Origin: Bacteroidota bacterium
GTDB taxonomy: Bacteria > Bacteroidota > Bacteroidia > Flavobacteriales > Flavobacteriaceae
Reading direction: 5' to 3'
NCBI GenBank assembly: GCA_024279425.1
Contig: JAJRRO010000100.1
Location: forward strand, 1-64,000
DNA length: 64,000 nt
Shown: piece after piece, positions 40,497 through 50,012 of the stretch
How the letters are laid out: each line of letters opens with the position of its first letter
Numbering within the stretch: the first letter of the stretch is position 1
The notes under the pieces: model-generated
What the model saw: the letters and a program-made list of their open reading frames with translations, nothing else
The model's database searches: none
Told to the model about the DNA's origin: nothing
Position numbers and translations under genes: made by a program

Positions 40497-41918
40497 TTAG
40501 TTGCCAGCCACTTCATCCCTTTCAAATACAACGAGAAGGTTTTTGTTCATTGTGCTTAACTGTTCGATTGTTGTATCCTGTACCTTGGTCTTCCAAAGAT
40601 AAATTTTTTGTAACCGTGTCATTTTGGGGATGACTTCTAACAATCCCTCTGAAACTTGGGATTCATATAAATTAAGATATTCCAGATTCGTGAGTTTTGA
40701 TAAATGCTTTAAACCCAAGTCGGTGATGGCATTTCTGCTAAGGTCCAATTTGATGAGGTTTTCCAACTGTCCAATTTTTTCAAGATGCACGTCTTTTACC
40801 TCCGAATTGCCCAAATTCAACCAAATGAGTTGCTCTTTTAATTTCAAGAGAAAATCAAGGTTCAATGCTTCAATGGCCTTTTCACTCAAAGTATAATTGG
40901 CCTCTAGATAATTATTGTCTTTCATAAGGCGGTTAATTACAAAGCCTTGGCTACGTAAAGAGTCAATTATGGCCGCATCGGGATAAGAAACCTTTTTGCT
41001 AAGAAGATTGTTCTTGTCCAAACCAAAATAGCTACTTGCAATAATCGTAATTCTTTTTTCTGGGTTTAACTGCGTAACGTATCCTTTCTTAGGAGCACCG
41101 GAAAAAACCCACCATTCCAGAAGATCCACTTCTTCATCGGAAAGGGCTCTTTTTCCTTCAGATGGCATAAAATCATCATGATTTTCTGGAAGTGTAATCC
41201 GTCTAAAAAGTTCACTGGCTTCTGGACTCCCAGCAATTACAACTTCGCCATTTTCACCACCATTCATAATGTTGCTATAAGAAGTCAAAAGTAAATCACC
41301 TTTCTTTTTCCCATCATTGTGGCAGCTTGTACATTTACTGTTCATAATGGGCAAGACTACATCTAGAAAGACATCGGCGGAATCCAATGCTGTAACTTTT
41401 TTGCGTGGTTTGGTCTTAGGAGGCATTCCGGCAAGACCTCTAATAGGGTTAGGGGCATATTCCAATAAATAGGTAGAACCGTGGGTAAGGTTTCCTCCTA
41501 AATGCCCAGTATAGATTAGAAATCCGGTGACTGTAATCAGTAGTGGCCATTTCGTAAAATGGAATAGTTTTGATTTTTTTTTAGTAAAGTAAAAACAAGT
41601 AAGGGAAAACAGGAACACTGCAATGCCACTCCATTTATGCCAGAATAGAGTATCTTCATCATAATCCCCAGAAAGGGATAGGAAATAACCACAAACCACA
41701 GTCACCAATGCGGATAAGGCGCCCAACCCCCATAAATAAGAGATATAAGTATCCAATGGTTGGAATTTTGGCCAGCGAACGGAAAATTGTACAATAATCG
41801 TCAATACCAAAAAACCAATGGGTAGGTGTACCATTAGGGGATGAAACCTTCCAAAAAAAATAAGGACGTCAGAAGGTCTGTCCAAAGCGCCGCTATTGAC
41901 CAATATTTCCAAGTTCAT
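40497..41918 (-). CDS. Membrane protein: DUF2231-like domain + cytochrome-type domain + leucine-rich repeats
   Basis: A 473-residue protein. Residues 20-155 hold four transmembrane segments of the DUF2231 type (FGRFHPLMVHLPIGFLVL). A planctomycete-type cytochrome domain follows with heme motif CTSCH near 196 and MPSEGKRALSDEEVDLLEWW. The last 120 residues are short leucine-rich repeats (LIKLDLSRNAITDLGLKHLS, LEYLNLYESQVS). It is the last gene of the minus-strand operon 47299-40497. Electron transfer for the operon's enzymes is a reasonable role. The downstream tRNA-like copy abuts its stop codon. Confidence 0.8.
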   Translation of the reverse strand: MNLEILVNSGALDRPSDVLIFFGRFHPLMVHLPIGFLVLTIIVQFSVRWPKFQPLDTYISYLWGLGALSALVTVVCGYFLSLSGDYDEDTLFWHKWSGIAVFLFSLTCFYFTKKKSKLFHFTKWPLLITVTGFLIYTGHLGGNLTHGSTYLLEYAPNPIRGLAGMPPKTKPRKKVTALDSADVFLDVVLPIMNSKCTSCHNDGKKKGDLLLTSYSNIMNGGENGEVVIAGSPEASELFRRITLPENHDDFMPSEGKRALSDEEVDLLEWWVFSGAPKKGYVTQLNPEKRITIIASSYFGLDKNNLLSKKVSYPDAAIIDSLRSQGFVINRLMKDNNYLEANYTLSEKAIEALNLDFLLKLKEQLIWLNLGNSEVKDVHLEKIGQLENLIKLDLSRNAITDLGLKHLSKLTNLEYLNLYESQVSEGLLEVIPKMTRLQKIYLWKTKVQDTTIEQLSTMNKNLLVVFERDEVAGN

Positions 41919-41924
41919 TTAATG

Positions 41925-42848
41925 CTATTTAAGGGGTCGGCCTTTTAGTGGTTTTCCGTTGGTGGTCAAAATCTGAAAATGGTGGGCGGTATAACCCTCA
42001 TATTTCCATTGCACAATTTTATCTCGATTAATTTCGATGATTTTAACTCCGGTTTTTGCGCCATAACTGGCAATAACTGTATTGCCGTTTGGCAATCTTT
42101 GTGCACCGCATGGATCTACTAGGGGGTCACCGTCCAAATCGGAATTGGTGACTTTCCAAACCACGCTCCCGGTGGCATCAAGCTCCACTACTTTATTCCC
42201 ATGTGTCAATGTGACCAAAGTGTTTCCGTTTTTTAATCGGATTGCAGTAAACGGCCAATTTTCGGCTTCCCTACCTCCTAATTCTTCTTTATCCGTTTTG
42301 AATGTTTTAATGACTTTCCCTTCTGGCGTATATTCCTTTACGCCAAAGGCTAACAAATGGGGAACTAAATAATTGCCGTTTTTAAGTTTCCGGGCCATAC
42401 GTGTCTGCATATGAACATTTTCTGTTTCGGGGAGTAATGGTGTGCTTTTGGCAACCTCTCCCTTTGTATTGACCTCAATAATCCTAGGGCTTGTTCCAGA
42501 TTCTGTAATCATGGTGTTGCCATTGCCAAGACGTACCGCTGTTCCCAATTCCATAGATTTTTCGGCCCTGGTATATTCGAAAATGATATTTTTGACTTTA
42601 TCATATTCGCGCACTTTATCTGCCCAACAAATTAAGATATGACCATTTTTAAGTACATAACCGTCTCTGGCCCCAGTTTTTTTTGAATCCCAAATAATTT
42701 GATTTTCTTCTCCAATGATTCCCGTAAACTGAGGCCCTGCCACAAAAAAGGAATGTTTGGTTTCAGTGTCCGATTCTTGGGCAAATAATACAATGGGCAA
42801 GAAAAATAAAAAAAGTACTTTTTTGATAATGGAACTACAATCTTGCAT
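41925..42848 (-). CDS. Secreted PQQ-like beta-propeller protein
   Basis: A 307-residue protein with a signal peptide (VLFLFFLPIVLFAQES). The mature part is a repetitive propeller whose blades each carry L-x-N-G-N or similar (VLKNGHILICWADKVREY, RLGNGNTMITESG, RLKNGNTLVTLTHGNKVVEL, RLPNGNTVIASYG). No cofactor-binding residues can be named. Such proteins accompany DUF1501/DUF1553 genes and probably bind or present substrate. It lies six bases from the cytochrome gene and 18 bases from DUF1501, inside one operon. Confidence 0.75.
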   Translation of the reverse strand: MQDCSSIIKKVLFLFFLPIVLFAQESDTETKHSFFVAGPQFTGIIGEENQIIWDSKKTGARDGYVLKNGHILICWADKVREYDKVKNIIFEYTRAEKSMELGTAVRLGNGNTMITESGTSPRIIEVNTKGEVAKSTPLLPETENVHMQTRMARKLKNGNYLVPHLLAFGVKEYTPEGKVIKTFKTDKEELGGREAENWPFTAIRLKNGNTLVTLTHGNKVVELDATGSVVWKVTNSDLDGDPLVDPCGAQRLPNGNTVIASYGAKTGVKIIEINRDKIVQWKYEGYTAHHFQILTTNGKPLKGRPLK

Positions 42849-42866
42849 TCGTTTTTCGTTTTTTAA

Positions 42867-44312
42867 TTATGCCAGGATATCTTTGATTACATGGCCATGT
42901 ACATCCGTCAATCGCATATCCCTACCCCCGAAACGAAAGGTCAAATGCTCGTGGTTTATTCCCAAAAGGTGCATGATCGTAGCATGTAGGTCATGTATGG
43001 TCACTTCATTTTCGATGACTCGATATCCATAATCATCCGTTCTGCCGAAAATAGTACCCCCTTTGATACCTGCACCTGCCATCCACATGCTAAAAGCTGA
43101 AGGATTATGATCGCGGCCATCTGAACCTTGGGCAAAGGGAGTTCTTCCAAATTCACCCGTCCATACTACAAGGGTTTCTTCCAAAAGTCCACGAGACTTC
43201 AGATCTTTGAGAAGTCCGGCAATGGGTTGATCTACGGCATGCGCATTTCGCTCATGTCCATCCTTTAAGTTACTATGTTGGTCCCATCTATCTGCCTTTA
43301 CTTTGGGACATGTAAGCTCAATAAACCGGACTCCACGCTCAACTAATCTTCGAGCCAATAAACACTGTGCAGCGTAGCCTCTAGTATGTGGGTCGTCGGA
43401 ATCCATGCCGTACAATTTTTTTGTTACAGGAGACTCTTCTGAAAATTCGGTCAGTTCAGGTATGGAAGATTGCATGTTATAAGCCAACTCGTAATTGGAG
43501 ATGGCGGACTCAACAGCATCAACTTCGCCCATTTTCCCAAGAAAGGTATCATCCAATCGTTTGATAAATTGTAGTTTTTCTTCCTGTAGATTTTGAATGG
43601 CTTCCTTAGGTCTAATGTTGGCTACGGGTTCGGCTCCAGCCCTTAAAATGGAGGCCTGGTAGGAAGCTGGTAAAAACCCGTTTTTGAAATTGTCCAACCC
43701 ACCAGGAGGAATCAATCCACCGTCCAAAACTATATAACCAGGGATATTTTTGTTTTCGCTACCCAAACCATAGGTCATCCATGATCCCATACTCGGTCTG
43801 CCTTGTATGCCACTACCCGTATGCAGGAAATAATTGGCATTCGTATGCTCCGGGAAGTTGGAAACCATAGACCGTATTAAAGCAATGTCATCAACACAAG
43901 TGGCAATATGGGGAAACAGTTCACTAACTGGCATGCCGCATTCTCCATATTGTTTAAATTCCCAGGGACTTTTTAAAATCTTACCTACATTGTCGAATTG
44001 GGTGGCATCTACCTTGAATTTCTTTTTAGGGTCTTCACCATTTTCCTTGGCCAATCGTGGTTTTGGGTCAAAGGAATCTACTTGTGAAACGCCGCCATCC
44101 ATGTAAAGGAAAATCACATTTTTAGCTTTGGGCATATAGTGTGGTCCTAAATATAGCGATGAATCAGAAGCAATGTTTTTTGGTCTGGAACAACCAAAAG
44201 GTAGAACCCCGAACATGCTCATAAAGGCCAGCGAACCGAAACCTCCTTTGCATATGCCCAACATTTCACGTCGTGAAAGGGGTCTTTGCATAAAATTGTG
44301 ATACTTGCTCAT
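42867..44312 (-). CDS. DUF1501 domain protein
   Basis: A 481-residue protein of the DUF1501 family, a branch of the alkaline-phosphatase/sulfatase superfamily. Characteristic stretches are NVIFLYMDGGVSQVDSFDPK near the first metal-site strand, FVELTC-like RFIELTCPKVKADRWDQHSN, and TLVVWTGEFGRTPFAQGSDG, then GRDHNPSAFSMWMAGAG. The N-terminus (RPLSRREMLGICKGGFGSLA) looks like a Tat signal. The catalytic Cys/Ser of true sulfatases is not apparent. Its ATG overlaps the stop of the DUF1553 gene by one base (TAATG). The biochemical role of the family is unknown. Confidence 0.85.
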   Translation of the reverse strand: MSKYHNFMQRPLSRREMLGICKGGFGSLAFMSMFGVLPFGCSRPKNIASDSSLYLGPHYMPKAKNVIFLYMDGGVSQVDSFDPKPRLAKENGEDPKKKFKVDATQFDNVGKILKSPWEFKQYGECGMPVSELFPHIATCVDDIALIRSMVSNFPEHTNANYFLHTGSGIQGRPSMGSWMTYGLGSENKNIPGYIVLDGGLIPPGGLDNFKNGFLPASYQASILRAGAEPVANIRPKEAIQNLQEEKLQFIKRLDDTFLGKMGEVDAVESAISNYELAYNMQSSIPELTEFSEESPVTKKLYGMDSDDPHTRGYAAQCLLARRLVERGVRFIELTCPKVKADRWDQHSNLKDGHERNAHAVDQPIAGLLKDLKSRGLLEETLVVWTGEFGRTPFAQGSDGRDHNPSAFSMWMAGAGIKGGTIFGRTDDYGYRVIENEVTIHDLHATIMHLLGINHEHLTFRFGGRDMRLTDVHGHVIKDILA

Positions 44313-47299
44313 TAGATGAGGTATAAAAATTCCTTTAAGTTAAAAATACTATGGCAATATTCTTTCCAAATCATTAATTCTTCATCCATTTCCGTTTCTT
44401 GTTGGTGTTCCATGTTTTTGAGCATTTCGATAAATTCAGTGGCCTTACCCAATTCGTCGATAGTGGGCTTTCGGGAAAAAGCCCTTACATAAATCCATTC
44501 AATCCTGTCCTCAAAAGACAATTCACCTTGGGCGAGTAATTTTTGTGCCATAATCTCCGCCCGTTTGGCCACAAACGGATTGTTCATTATGATCAAGGAT
44601 TGCGAGGGCACATTGGTAACGTCCCTTTTTCCAAAAGTGCTGAAGGGTATTGGACGATCAAAAGTGGTCATCATAGGTTCCAAAAAATTACGGCGCACCT
44701 CTAAATAAATACTCCGCCTATTATCGCCATTCAGGGGGCCTGATTTTGAAGGTCGCCCGCGCCCTTGCATAAAATCTGTAAGATAGGTGGCAACAGGTGG
44801 TCCGTATAAGGTAGAGTCTAGACTTTCAGAGGTTGCCAAAAGTCCATCGCGAAAAGCCTCTGCTTCCAATCGCCTAACAGGAAAGCAGGCTAAATACAGA
44901 TTGTCAGCATCTTTTTGAATGTTTCCCTTATCCTTTGACGTACTTCGCTTAAAAGTTTCAGATAGGACAATATGTTTAATCGAACTTTTAATCGACCACC
45001 CTTCTGTTTTGAATTTTACGGCCAAATAATCCAATAACTCTGGATGTGAGGGAAGTTTTCCCTGTAATCCAAAATTGTCTACAGTTTCAACTATTCCCTT
45101 ACCGAAAAGATAATGCCAAATGCGGTTTACCATTACTCTTGCAGTAAGTGGGTTATCACTACTCAAGATTGCATCGGCCAACTCCAGGCGGCCACTTCCC
45201 TGTGATTTAAAGGGAACTTTCCCCAATGGCAATGCCGATAAAAAACCCTGGGGGATACTATCTTCAGAAGGTTCTTGATGATTCCCTCTGTTGAATATGG
45301 GGCTATTGACGGCAAAACCGTCGGACACGCCATAAATAAAGGAATTGCTCTTTAACTTAAGGGCTAATTTGTTTATGCTGTCAACAATAGGCCTAAGTTC
45401 TGGAAATTGGGATGGCAAGCGCTTTTGCTGTAACAAATTGTTGAGAGTTTTAATCTGTTTTGAAGAAATATCCAAAGTCGCCAAATTCATTTTATTGGCA
45501 ATGGACTCTTCCTTTTTCTTAATTTCGGAAGGCCACTCCGTATCATAGGATATGGCATATTGTGCCTCTACATAGGCATCTATTGGAAGCTCATAACTGT
45601 GAGAACTATAACCCCCGGGCAGTATTTCAATATACGCTTTATGTCCCTTCCAAGGCGCTACGTTAAAGACATGGTTTTTCCAATTCGGCTCGTTTATTTT
45701 TTGAGTCAAATTTCCGTAAATCGGATTCTGTATTAATTGAAAGTTATCTATGATTATGCGAATAGTGCTTTTTGCGCCCCTGGCCCTGACCCCAATAAAA
45801 TCGGAATCCAAGACGAAATTTGGCGATCGTAGAACCCCAAAAATCCCTGTGTCGTAAAATTTACTCGAAACCTTTCCTTCATCCAAGGATTTCAATTCAC
45901 CAGAAATCCCTTGGATCAACGGATTACCTAAGGTGGTCTGCTCGCCAAAAGCCAAACCATCACTTTTCCATCCATCTAAACCCGTATGACCAAAATCGCC
46001 CAATACGTTATAGCGTGTATTTTGTGTTGCATATGCCTTTATTGATGGGTTATCATCTTTTACCAAAAGCTTTTCCATGCCAAGGTCCTCGCCTTCCCAT
46101 TTTTCGGCAACTGTCTTTCGGATATATTTCTTGAGTTCCTGTATCTCTTGATGCGTATTTTCTTTTAAGTAGGAGTGATCCACTGATAAGGGCGAGAAGC
46201 GAGTACTCTGTATTACACCATAAAGTGAATAATAATCAGCGGTCAATATAGGGTCAAATTTATGGTCATGGCACCTTGCGCAGGACACGGTCAGCCCCAG
46301 AAAGGTTTTGCTTGTAACGTCTATTATATTGTCAATTCTGTCGGCCTCGTCTTTTTGTATATCCACAGGGCTATGTGTACCCTCACCCATGGCGTAAAAC
46401 GCAGTTCCTAAATGAGATTCCAATGTGCCGGTTTTCTCATTGTAGCGTGGTAGATCTAGCAGGTCTCCCGCCAAATGCTCCTTTACCAGCTGGTTATATG
46501 GAATATCGTCATTAAAGGCCCTAATAAGGTAATCACGATATTTCCAGGCACCGGTTATCTCATAGTCGAACTCATGCCCTTTTGTCTCTGCATACCGAAT
46601 TAGATCCATCCAATGCCTAGCCCAACGTTCCCCATAGGCCGGGGAATTTAAATAGTGGTCAACTAGATTCTCATAGGCGTTTTCAGACGTATCGGCTATA
46701 AAATTTTGTATGGCATTAGGGGATGGGGGCAAGCCGGTCAAGATATACGACAATCTGCGGATCAAAGCATTCTTATTTGCCAAAGGGGACTTTACCAATC
46801 CCTTTTCCTCTATACGCGCATCGATATAGGCATCGATATTTAGGGCAGCTGCATTGGGGTCGGATATCTCTGGTTTAAGAAAGGCCCAATGGTCTTTCCA
46901 TTCGGCACCTTGGTCTATCCATTTTTCTAAAAGGGCCTTTTCCCGTTCACTCAATTTGTGATTGGTTTCTGGGGGAGGCATTACTTGGTCATCGTCCTTG
47001 TGATTAATACGATGTACAAGTTGACTTTTTGATGGTTTTCCTGGAACAATTGCATAGCCACCATCTTCAAGTTCAGCGGTAGCACCTTCAAAAATATCCA
47101 ATCGTAATTCAGCTTTTCTGCCACTGGAGTCAGGCCCATGGCATAGATAACAGTTTTGCACCAAAATAGGACGAACGTGAAAATTGAAATCGACCGTATC
47201 GGGTAAAGGTTCCAAGAATTGTTGGGGACCACCACAGGAGCACAAAACTCCGAACAAACAAATAAAGACACTAACTTTTCTAAAGCCAAAAAACGTCAT
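44312..47299 (-). CDS. DUF1549/DUF1553 protein with planctomycete-type cytochrome domain
   Basis: A 995-residue lipoprotein (lipobox VLCS-C around residue 22). Domains in order: PSCyt1 with NCYLCHGPDSSGRKAELRLD near residue 50 and VMPPPETNHKLSEREKALLE; DUF1549 (GERWARHWMDLIRYAETKGH, then TVSCARCHDHKFDPI with a second C-x-x-C-H); a middle region of beta type; and DUF1553 (NPLTARVMVNRIWHYLFGKG, YLEVRRNFLEPMMTTFDRP). This architecture is the hallmark of planctomycetes and of marine Bacteroidota loci for complex glycans. It starts the operon with DUF1501. Function undefined, probably an extracytoplasmic redox or sugar-processing step. Confidence 0.85.
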   Translation of the reverse strand: MTFFGFRKVSVFICLFGVLCSCGGPQQFLEPLPDTVDFNFHVRPILVQNCYLCHGPDSSGRKAELRLDIFEGATAELEDGGYAIVPGKPSKSQLVHRINHKDDDQVMPPPETNHKLSEREKALLEKWIDQGAEWKDHWAFLKPEISDPNAAALNIDAYIDARIEEKGLVKSPLANKNALIRRLSYILTGLPPSPNAIQNFIADTSENAYENLVDHYLNSPAYGERWARHWMDLIRYAETKGHEFDYEITGAWKYRDYLIRAFNDDIPYNQLVKEHLAGDLLDLPRYNEKTGTLESHLGTAFYAMGEGTHSPVDIQKDEADRIDNIIDVTSKTFLGLTVSCARCHDHKFDPILTADYYSLYGVIQSTRFSPLSVDHSYLKENTHQEIQELKKYIRKTVAEKWEGEDLGMEKLLVKDDNPSIKAYATQNTRYNVLGDFGHTGLDGWKSDGLAFGEQTTLGNPLIQGISGELKSLDEGKVSSKFYDTGIFGVLRSPNFVLDSDFIGVRARGAKSTIRIIIDNFQLIQNPIYGNLTQKINEPNWKNHVFNVAPWKGHKAYIEILPGGYSSHSYELPIDAYVEAQYAISYDTEWPSEIKKKEESIANKMNLATLDISSKQIKTLNNLLQQKRLPSQFPELRPIVDSINKLALKLKSNSFIYGVSDGFAVNSPIFNRGNHQEPSEDSIPQGFLSALPLGKVPFKSQGSGRLELADAILSSDNPLTARVMVNRIWHYLFGKGIVETVDNFGLQGKLPSHPELLDYLAVKFKTEGWSIKSSIKHIVLSETFKRSTSKDKGNIQKDADNLYLACFPVRRLEAEAFRDGLLATSESLDSTLYGPPVATYLTDFMQGRGRPSKSGPLNGDNRRSIYLEVRRNFLEPMMTTFDRPIPFSTFGKRDVTNVPSQSLIIMNNPFVAKRAEIMAQKLLAQGELSFEDRIEWIYVRAFSRKPTIDELGKATEFIEMLKNMEHQQETEMDEELMIWKEYCHSIFNLKEFLYLI

Positions 47300-47415
47300 T
47301 CAATTTTGGATTGGATTTTCCCAAATATAAGTAATATAGAGAAAGTGCAACGCAATGATTATCATAAAACTCTATGGTACCCAGCGGTCTTAATAGCTCT
47401 ATGAACTGTCATTTC

Positions 47416-48141
47416 CTAATTTGGATTTCTTCGCATCCAAATTTCATACATGGGTTCCCCTCTACTGTTATTGCCAGTATGATGCCAATCATTTTCTTTA
47501 ACCTCAAAATCGAATTTAAGTTGTGCACCGACTCGGGAGTTATCTCGCGAGAAATATTCAATGTTCTCTTGGTAAATACCTTGGTCAGAGGTAAATGAAC
47601 CGCCCCCAGTCCCGGAAAATCTCATGGTCTCTATGTTGTAGGCAATCCACTGAAATCTCCCCTTTTGAAGAAATTTAAGTGTTTTTCTGGGTTTGCTATC
47701 CCCTCGTCGTTCCTGTCCTTTATCGGGCCCTCTTGTCCCAAAAAGCCATTGGCCATCCAGTTCTTGCATTTTAGTCACTGAAGGGTATGCCGAAATTTTC
47801 TCCCCAGAATTAAGAATCAATTCTTCTCCATTCATTTCAAACTGATACTTCGATTGGGTGATGGAATCTTTTTCGTAATTTGAATTAAATTCCAACTGTA
47901 CCTCAATGAAGCCATTGTTTACTTTGTAGAAGCCGCCCACGGTACTGATAAATTCATTGGGGTTTTCCTTGTAAATGGAGTGCACAAAATAGTTGTCGTC
48001 AATTTTTATTTCATGAATTGGGCTTCCATCTTTACCTTTCTTAGAGAGGTAGGCATTTGGCTCGATTTGCGAATAAATAGCATGTGTTCCAGTTAAAAAC
48101 ACAGCCAATAAAAAGTATCTGAATCTTAAAGAATGTTTCAT
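47416..48141 (-). CDS. Secreted hypothetical protein, lipocalin/DUF4488-like
   Basis: A 241-residue protein with a signal peptide (FRYFLLAVFLTGTHAIYSQ). The C-terminal half resembles DUF4488 lipocalin-like domains: ELDGQWLFGTRG, KTLKFLQKGRFQWIAYNIET, FSGTGGGSFTSDQGIYQENI and EPMYEIWMRRN. The N-terminal half may be a second, diverged copy. Such proteins are usually annotated only as membrane or secreted. It lies 117 bases upstream of the DUF1553 gene on the same strand and could lead that operon. No terminator is seen in the gap. Confidence 0.65.
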   Translation of the reverse strand: MKHSLRFRYFLLAVFLTGTHAIYSQIEPNAYLSKKGKDGSPIHEIKIDDNYFVHSIYKENPNEFISTVGGFYKVNNGFIEVQLEFNSNYEKDSITQSKYQFEMNGEELILNSGEKISAYPSVTKMQELDGQWLFGTRGPDKGQERRGDSKPRKTLKFLQKGRFQWIAYNIETMRFSGTGGGSFTSDQGIYQENIEYFSRDNSRVGAQLKFDFEVKENDWHHTGNNSRGEPMYEIWMRRNPN

Positions 48142-48227
48142 AGGGGTTGTTTTAGGTTCTAATTTAATAAATAAATAGCCTAAATTTATATTGATTAATA
48201 TCTCGGCATTTTACTTTTGAAATTATT

Positions 48228-48522
48228 TTGATCGTGGATGATCTGAAAAGAAAGATAGTTGATTTTAAAAAGTTGACACCAGAAGTGCTTAAACTTTTGG
48301 TTGAAAAATATCCTGACAGCTATGGCGACCGGGCTATAATTTCTTTCAAAATGCTCATGGAGGTAGGACTGATGCCGTCGAGGTGCTATCTGAGAGCACT
48401 AAAACATAATCAAAATAAGCACCAAACTTGAAGCCACCATGGCCAATTATGACGAGAATGATTATGTAAATCTTGAAGATGACGACGCAAATGCCATCCA
48501 TGATTTAAAGATTAAAGTTTGA
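48228..48522 (+). pseudogene. Small acidic flavobacterial protein, broken by two one-base losses
   Basis: Frame 1 from 48228 (TTG; GTG at 48234 is an alternative) gives DDLKRKIVDFKKLTPEVLKL and YGDRAIISFK. One lost A in the run at about 48350 shifts the rest, which in frame 2 reads SFKNAHGGRTDAVEVLSEST. A second missing base near 48405 leads to frame 3, KISTKLEATMANYDENDYVN followed by an acidic tail to TGA at 48522. Joined, this is a roughly 97-residue protein that I remember as widespread but unnamed in Flavobacteriaceae. Its end overlaps the stop of tdh by 11 bases. Confidence 0.6.
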
Positions 48523-49453
48523 TGTTCTTCAACATCACTTGTGTTGTCTTTTCCAAATCAAATTCAGGTTGCCAGTTCCAATCATGCTGTGCCTTTGAAT
48601 CATCTATGCTACTTGGCCACGAGTCTGCGATGTCCTGCCTAGAATCCGGCAGATAATCTATCTTAAAATCGGGTATGGTTTTTTGTATACTAATAGCAAT
48701 TTCCTTAGGGGTAAAACTCATTGCTGCCAAGTTATATGAAGAACGTATTTCAATAGCATCACCGTCATGTTCCATAAGCGACATTGTAGCTCTTATGGCA
48801 TCATCCATAAACATCATAGGAAGTTTGGTTTCTTCTTTCAAAAAACAAGTATATGATTTATCGGAAAGGGCTTTATGATAAATTTCAACGGCATAGTCCG
48901 TGGTTCCTCCCCCTGGCATCGTTTTCCAACTAATAAGTCCCGGATATCGGACACTTCTAACATCCACACCAAATTTACTGTGGTAATAACTGCACCAACG
49001 TTCCCCAGATTGTTTGCTTATGCCATAGACCGTTGTAGGCTCCATTATGGTACTTTGCGGAGTATTGACATTAGGGGTGTTTGGACCAAAAACCGCTATG
49101 CTTGAAGGCCAAAAAACCTTGTCTATCTGCTTTTCCTTGGCGAGGTTCAAAACGTTGAAAAGTGAACTCATATTCAAATTCCAGGCACGCATGGGAAACT
49201 TTTCCGCTGTTGCACTTAACATTGCGGCCATTAAATATACCTCACTGATTTCGTAGTAGGCAATAATCTCTTCCAATGCATTATAATCGGTGGCATCCAA
49301 AAGTTCAAAAGGCCCTGAATTCATCAAATCATCATTTCCTTCACGAATATCACTTGCTATAATAACATCGTTCCCATGTTTTCCCCTAAGGGCATAGGTA
49401 AGTTCAGTACCTATTTGTCCACACGCTCCTAATATTAAAATCGTTTTTTGCAT
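48512..49453 (-). CDS. tdh: L-threonine 3-dehydrogenase, epimerase-like type
   Basis: A 313-residue NAD-dependent extended short-chain dehydrogenase. The Rossmann motif is ILGACGQIGTEL at 7-18, FWPSSIAVFGPNTP carries the catalytic Ser, and YGISK the Tyr and Lys. RSVRYPGLIS and PGGGTTDYAVEIYH are the diagnostic stretches of the flavobacterial-type L-threonine dehydrogenase that separates it from UDP-sugar epimerases. It oxidises L-threonine to 2-amino-3-oxobutyrate in the cytoplasm, for cleavage to glycine and acetyl-CoA by KBL, which is not in this window. Single gene with its own promoter region. Confidence 0.85.
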   Translation of the reverse strand: MQKTILILGACGQIGTELTYALRGKHGNDVIIASDIREGNDDLMNSGPFELLDATDYNALEEIIAYYEISEVYLMAAMLSATAEKFPMRAWNLNMSSLFNVLNLAKEKQIDKVFWPSSIAVFGPNTPNVNTPQSTIMEPTTVYGISKQSGERWCSYYHSKFGVDVRSVRYPGLISWKTMPGGGTTDYAVEIYHKALSDKSYTCFLKEETKLPMMFMDDAIRATMSLMEHDGDAIEIRSSYNLAAMSFTPKEIAISIQKTIPDFKIDYLPDSRQDIADSWPSSIDDSKAQHDWNWQPEFDLEKTTQVMLKNIKL

Positions 49454-49480
49454 TAAAATGTAGTTATATGAATTCTGCGG

Positions 49481-49488
49481 TAAATATA
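49481..49488 (-). promoter_or_regulatory. Possible -7 element of tdh
   Basis: On the minus strand TATATTTA at 49488-49481 fits TAnnTTTG at seven positions and lies 28 bases before the tdh start. No clear TTG is found at the expected distance upstream, so support is weak. Confidence 0.25.
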
Positions 49489-49517
49489 GCTTTTATTAAA
49501 ATTTGTACATTCGCCCT

Positions 49518-50012
49518 ATGCATAAATTAATATTTGTTGGAGTACTTTTTTTGATACTTGTTTCCTGTAAGGAAAAAGCCCAAGAGGCTAATTCGGAAGA
49601 CGCTGTTGCCCAAGAATTACCTACAGAAAAATGGCCTAGGAAGTTAAGCGTCGATCCAAAAGCGAGTGCAATTTTAAGGGAATGGCCAGAATACATAGCT
49701 ATGGATGTTAGTTTTGATGCGATTTATAATATTTCAAATAAGGAAGATCTAAGCCTTACTCTTGAAAACATTATTGAAGAGCAAAAATTACTTGAAGATT
49801 CTGAATATCCCATAGAATTTGATAAACCCCAAATAAAAAGCAGGCAAAAAGTTTTTAAAACATATGTTTTAAAGGTAAAGGGAGATTTGATCTATCGTTT
49901 GGACCCCCAAGAATCGGTACTTGAAATGATCGATGCTTATAATACGCTCAGAAAACAATTCAACGTGGCTGTAAATAACACGTTGGATTCAAAACTCCTT
50001 TTAGATGAATAA
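49518..50012 (+). CDS. Hypothetical lipoprotein
   Basis: Starting at the ATG at 49518, the product is a 164-residue lipoprotein (MHKLIFVGVLFLILVSC, lipobox LVS-C17). The mature part is acidic and helical, with WPRKLSVDPKASAILREWPE near its start; I do not recognise a family. The gene overlaps the following NTF2-like pseudogene by eight bases (ATGAATAA), so the two were translationally coupled. It diverges from tdh. Confidence 0.6.
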   Translation: MHKLIFVGVLFLILVSCKEKAQEANSEDAVAQELPTEKWPRKLSVDPKASAILREWPEYIAMDVSFDAIYNISNKEDLSLTLENIIEEQKLLEDSEYPIEFDKPQIKSRQKVFKTYVLKVKGDLIYRLDPQESVLEMIDAYNTLRKQFNVAVNNTLDSKLLLDE

